DNA from: Brucella pseudogrignonensis
GTDB taxonomy: Bacteria > Pseudomonadota > Alphaproteobacteria > Rhizobiales > Rhizobiaceae
Assembly (NCBI RefSeq): GCF_002252525.1
Contig: NZ_NNRM01000045.1
Location: 55,756 to 119,755 of the forward strand
Length of the DNA: 64,000 bases
Direction: 5' to 3'
Shown: piece by piece, positions 62,681 to 64,000 of the stretch
Numbering within the stretch: the stretch's first letter is position 1
Layout of the letters: every line of letters begins with the position of its first letter
Program-made: the position numbers and the translations under genes
The notes under the pieces: model-generated
Databases searched by the model: none
The model's input: only the letters and a program-made list of their open reading frames with translations
Told to the model about the DNA's origin: nothing

Positions 62681-62892
62681 AGACTGACCTCTGAATGGCT
62701 GGATCGCCAGAGGCACCGTCTTCAAACTAAACCGCTGGCAATGCAGCGGTTGAACTATGACAAAGCAAAACCACCGCTATATGAGCGGGGCGTAATAAGA
62801 CCGGGTGTTGATGAGCGCTTTAATCATGGTGCCTTGCTATTCCTGCCGGGACGCATTGTCAATCACTTGAATGCGCCCCGGCGTTCAATCGT

Positions 62893-63642
62893 TCAAAGGT
62901 TGCTCACGCCGCCGTCGACCTGAATTTCCGAACCGACAACGAAGGTCGATTCATCAGAGGCAAGAAACACCGCAGCTTTCGCAAGCTCAACGGGCTTGCC
63001 CATCCGTCCAATTGGCACGAGCTTGCGTATATCCGCACGCAAGGCTTCTTCTTCATCGGCAGCAAGTCCCAGCTTGCCAAAAGCCGGCGTTTCAGTCGGG
63101 CCGGGGCTCAGACCATTTACACGAATGCCGCGATCGACAAGCTCGCCGGAAAGTGTCCGTGCGAGCGAAAGAATCCCCGCCTTGCTGGCAGCATAGACAC
63201 TGCTTTGCGGTAAGCCGATATGTGCGCTGGCCGATCCGCACAGGATGACGGATGAGGGATTGGCAAGAAGTGGTAGCAACGCTTTGATGAGAAAGAATGG
63301 CCCTTTGAGATTGATCGCCATCAGGCGGTCATAGGCCTCTTCGGAAAAGTCCTGCAGCGGGCTATGAGTGACGTCGCCCGCATTTATATAAAGGGCATCA
63401 AGGCGCGGCCATTGTTCTGCAAGCGTCTTTGCAAGCTGCTCCTGTGCCGCAACATCTCCTGAATCACTTCGGATTTTGAGAACACTGTCAGGCAGCTCGC
63501 GAGCAGCCGAGTCCAGACCTTCCGCCTTGCGGCCTGTAATGGCCACGGTCGCCCCTTCAAGGGCGAACTGTCTGGCTGTTTCAAGCCCGATACCGCTCGT
63601 ACCGCCTGTAATAAGCGTATATTTTCCTTCGAGACGACCCAT
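62893..63642 (-). CDS. Short-chain dehydrogenase/reductase
   Basis: This 249-residue classical SDR has TGGTSGIGLETARQFALEG (about 13-31), VAITGR (Arg suggests NADP(H)), NAGDVTHSPL, the Ser in ILCGSASA, intact YAASK and the C-terminal FVVGSEIQVDGG. It is divergent from the HxlR-type gene at 63772, the usual arrangement for a reductase controlled by an HxlR redox or xenobiotic sensor. The substrate is unknown. Confidence 0.88.
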   Translation of the reverse strand: MGRLEGKYTLITGGTSGIGLETARQFALEGATVAITGRKAEGLDSAARELPDSVLKIRSDSGDVAAQEQLAKTLAEQWPRLDALYINAGDVTHSPLQDFSEEAYDRLMAINLKGPFFLIKALLPLLANPSSVILCGSASAHIGLPQSSVYAASKAGILSLARTLSGELVDRGIRVNGLSPGPTETPAFGKLGLAADEEEALRADIRKLVPIGRMGKPVELAKAAVFLASDESTFVVGSEIQVDGGVSNL

Positions 63643-63700
63643 AATTCACCTTTCTGCAGCCGAAGCATTTTCGCTTCCGGGAGAAAGGACATTGTGTCCA

Positions 63701-63740
63701 TTAGTATCCAATGTATAGTAGGCACCAATTTGGTACTAAA
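63701..63740. promoter_or_regulatory. Inverted-repeat operator candidate between SDR and hxlR
   Basis: TTAGTATCCAAT (63701-63712) and ATTTGGTACTAA (63728-63739) form an imperfect inverted repeat (10 of 12 positions) in the divergent gap. HxlR/YodB-type regulators bind such sites with TAGTAC-like cores, so the truncated regulator next to it is the likely former or present partner. Confidence 0.5.
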
Positions 63741-63771
63741 GGAATAATTTTCCAATCTGGAGATCACGTCC

Positions 63772-63975
63772 ATGGGTGACATATCGAGTGAGGTGTCCAC
63801 CGACAGTCGGTGCCCCATGGTTGATTTCGTCAATCTGATTGCTGGAAAATGGGCGATACCGATCCTGTATCGGCTGATCGTTACGGATGGTCCCATCCGT
63901 TTTGGTGAATTGCAGCGTGCTGTCGCGCCGATCACCCAGAAAGAACTGACGCGGCAGCGGTGGGTTCTAGTTTGA
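63772..63975 (+). pseudogene. HxlR-family regulator, truncated at the window edge
   Basis: The frame encodes 67 residues. Residues about 14-59 are a clear HxlR winged-helix start (CPMVDFVNLIAGKWAIPILY, GPIRFGELQRAV, ITQKELTRQ). HxlR proteins are normally 100-150 residues and should continue with a LRELE-type helix and wing. Here the sequence becomes RWVLV and stops at TGA 63973-63975. The break in homology near 63957 could be a frameshift or the left end of an inserted element; only about 40 bases follow before the window ends. GGAG stands 9 bases before ATG 63772. Confidence 0.6.
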
Positions 63976-64000
63976 AGTGCGACTTGCAAATGATAACAAT

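Noticed and set aside
1-64000. CRISPR array
   Set aside because: No set of regularly spaced direct repeats and no cas genes were seen; the repeats present are scattered palindromes between genes.

Overview
The window looks like chromosomal DNA of an alphaproteobacterium of the order Rhizobiales, most likely the Brucella/Ochrobactrum group. This rests on a PodJ-type polarity factor, a class I lysyl-tRNA synthetase, a zwf-pgl-edd Entner-Doudoroff cluster, a TIGR02186/TauE pair, an RhtX-type siderophore permease, and two-hairpin intergenic repeats of about 105 bp like the Bru-RS repeats of Brucella. Gene density is high. There is no prophage, integrase, CRISPR array or complete insertion sequence. 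The genus is inferred from gene content only.

Layout. 1-3037: the end of a peptide-type ABC transporter operon with an alpha/beta hydrolase and an AbgB-like M20 amidohydrolase. 3137-7725: a hydroxamate-type siderophore uptake locus (receptor and permease, divergent AraC regulator). 8075-8150: tRNA-Thr(CGT). 8323-10623: nitronate monooxygenase and an anchored protein of unknown function. 10624-16645: the four-gene DNA repair set (ATP-dependent ligase, exonuclease, Lhr-like helicase, PdeM phosphoesterase) as two divergent overlapping pairs. 16701-18441: TIGR02186 protein and TauE/SafE exporter. 18783-23895: an orphan gene, podJ and an MFS transporter. 24052-29153: a methionine region with metR preceded by a cobalamin riboswitch, divergent from mesX-mesD-flavin reductase. 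29959-35240: a beta-oxidation operon (acyl-CoA dehydrogenase, thiolase, hydratase/dehydrogenase fusion). 35424-37045: a self-cleaving-type S24 repressor overlapping a degenerate anchored SNase-like gene. 37144-42553: EamA/TetR, prolyl aminopeptidase, class I LysRS, TerB-like protein and a small unknown. 43025-47984: a complete five-gene peptide-type ABC importer. 47981-51295: proC, two orphan envelope proteins, folD. 51398-55606: edd, pgl, zwf. 55994-63975: two SDRs, an HD hydrolase, MdtG-like MFS, GntR and GcvA-like regulators, DUF1127-like, DUF523 and DUF3088 proteins, TyrA-type dehydrogenase, and a truncated HxlR gene at the edge.

The most coherent unusual system is at 25067-29153. A cobalamin riboswitch is placed to control the LysR regulator MetR, and MetR lies divergent from a folate-independent methionine synthase (MesD) with its DUF1852 partner MesX and a flavin reductase. 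The predicted logic is that B12 shuts off MetR and so the B12-independent route. A second signal is a 22-bp palindrome found, in the same orientation relative to its gene, upstream of both the nitronate monooxygenase and the beta-oxidation operon. Other points include a short-chain dehydrogenase with Phe in place of the catalytic Tyr, a 104-bp repeat that supplies the stop codons of two convergent genes, and 21-bp-spaced direct repeats next to the siderophore AraC regulator.
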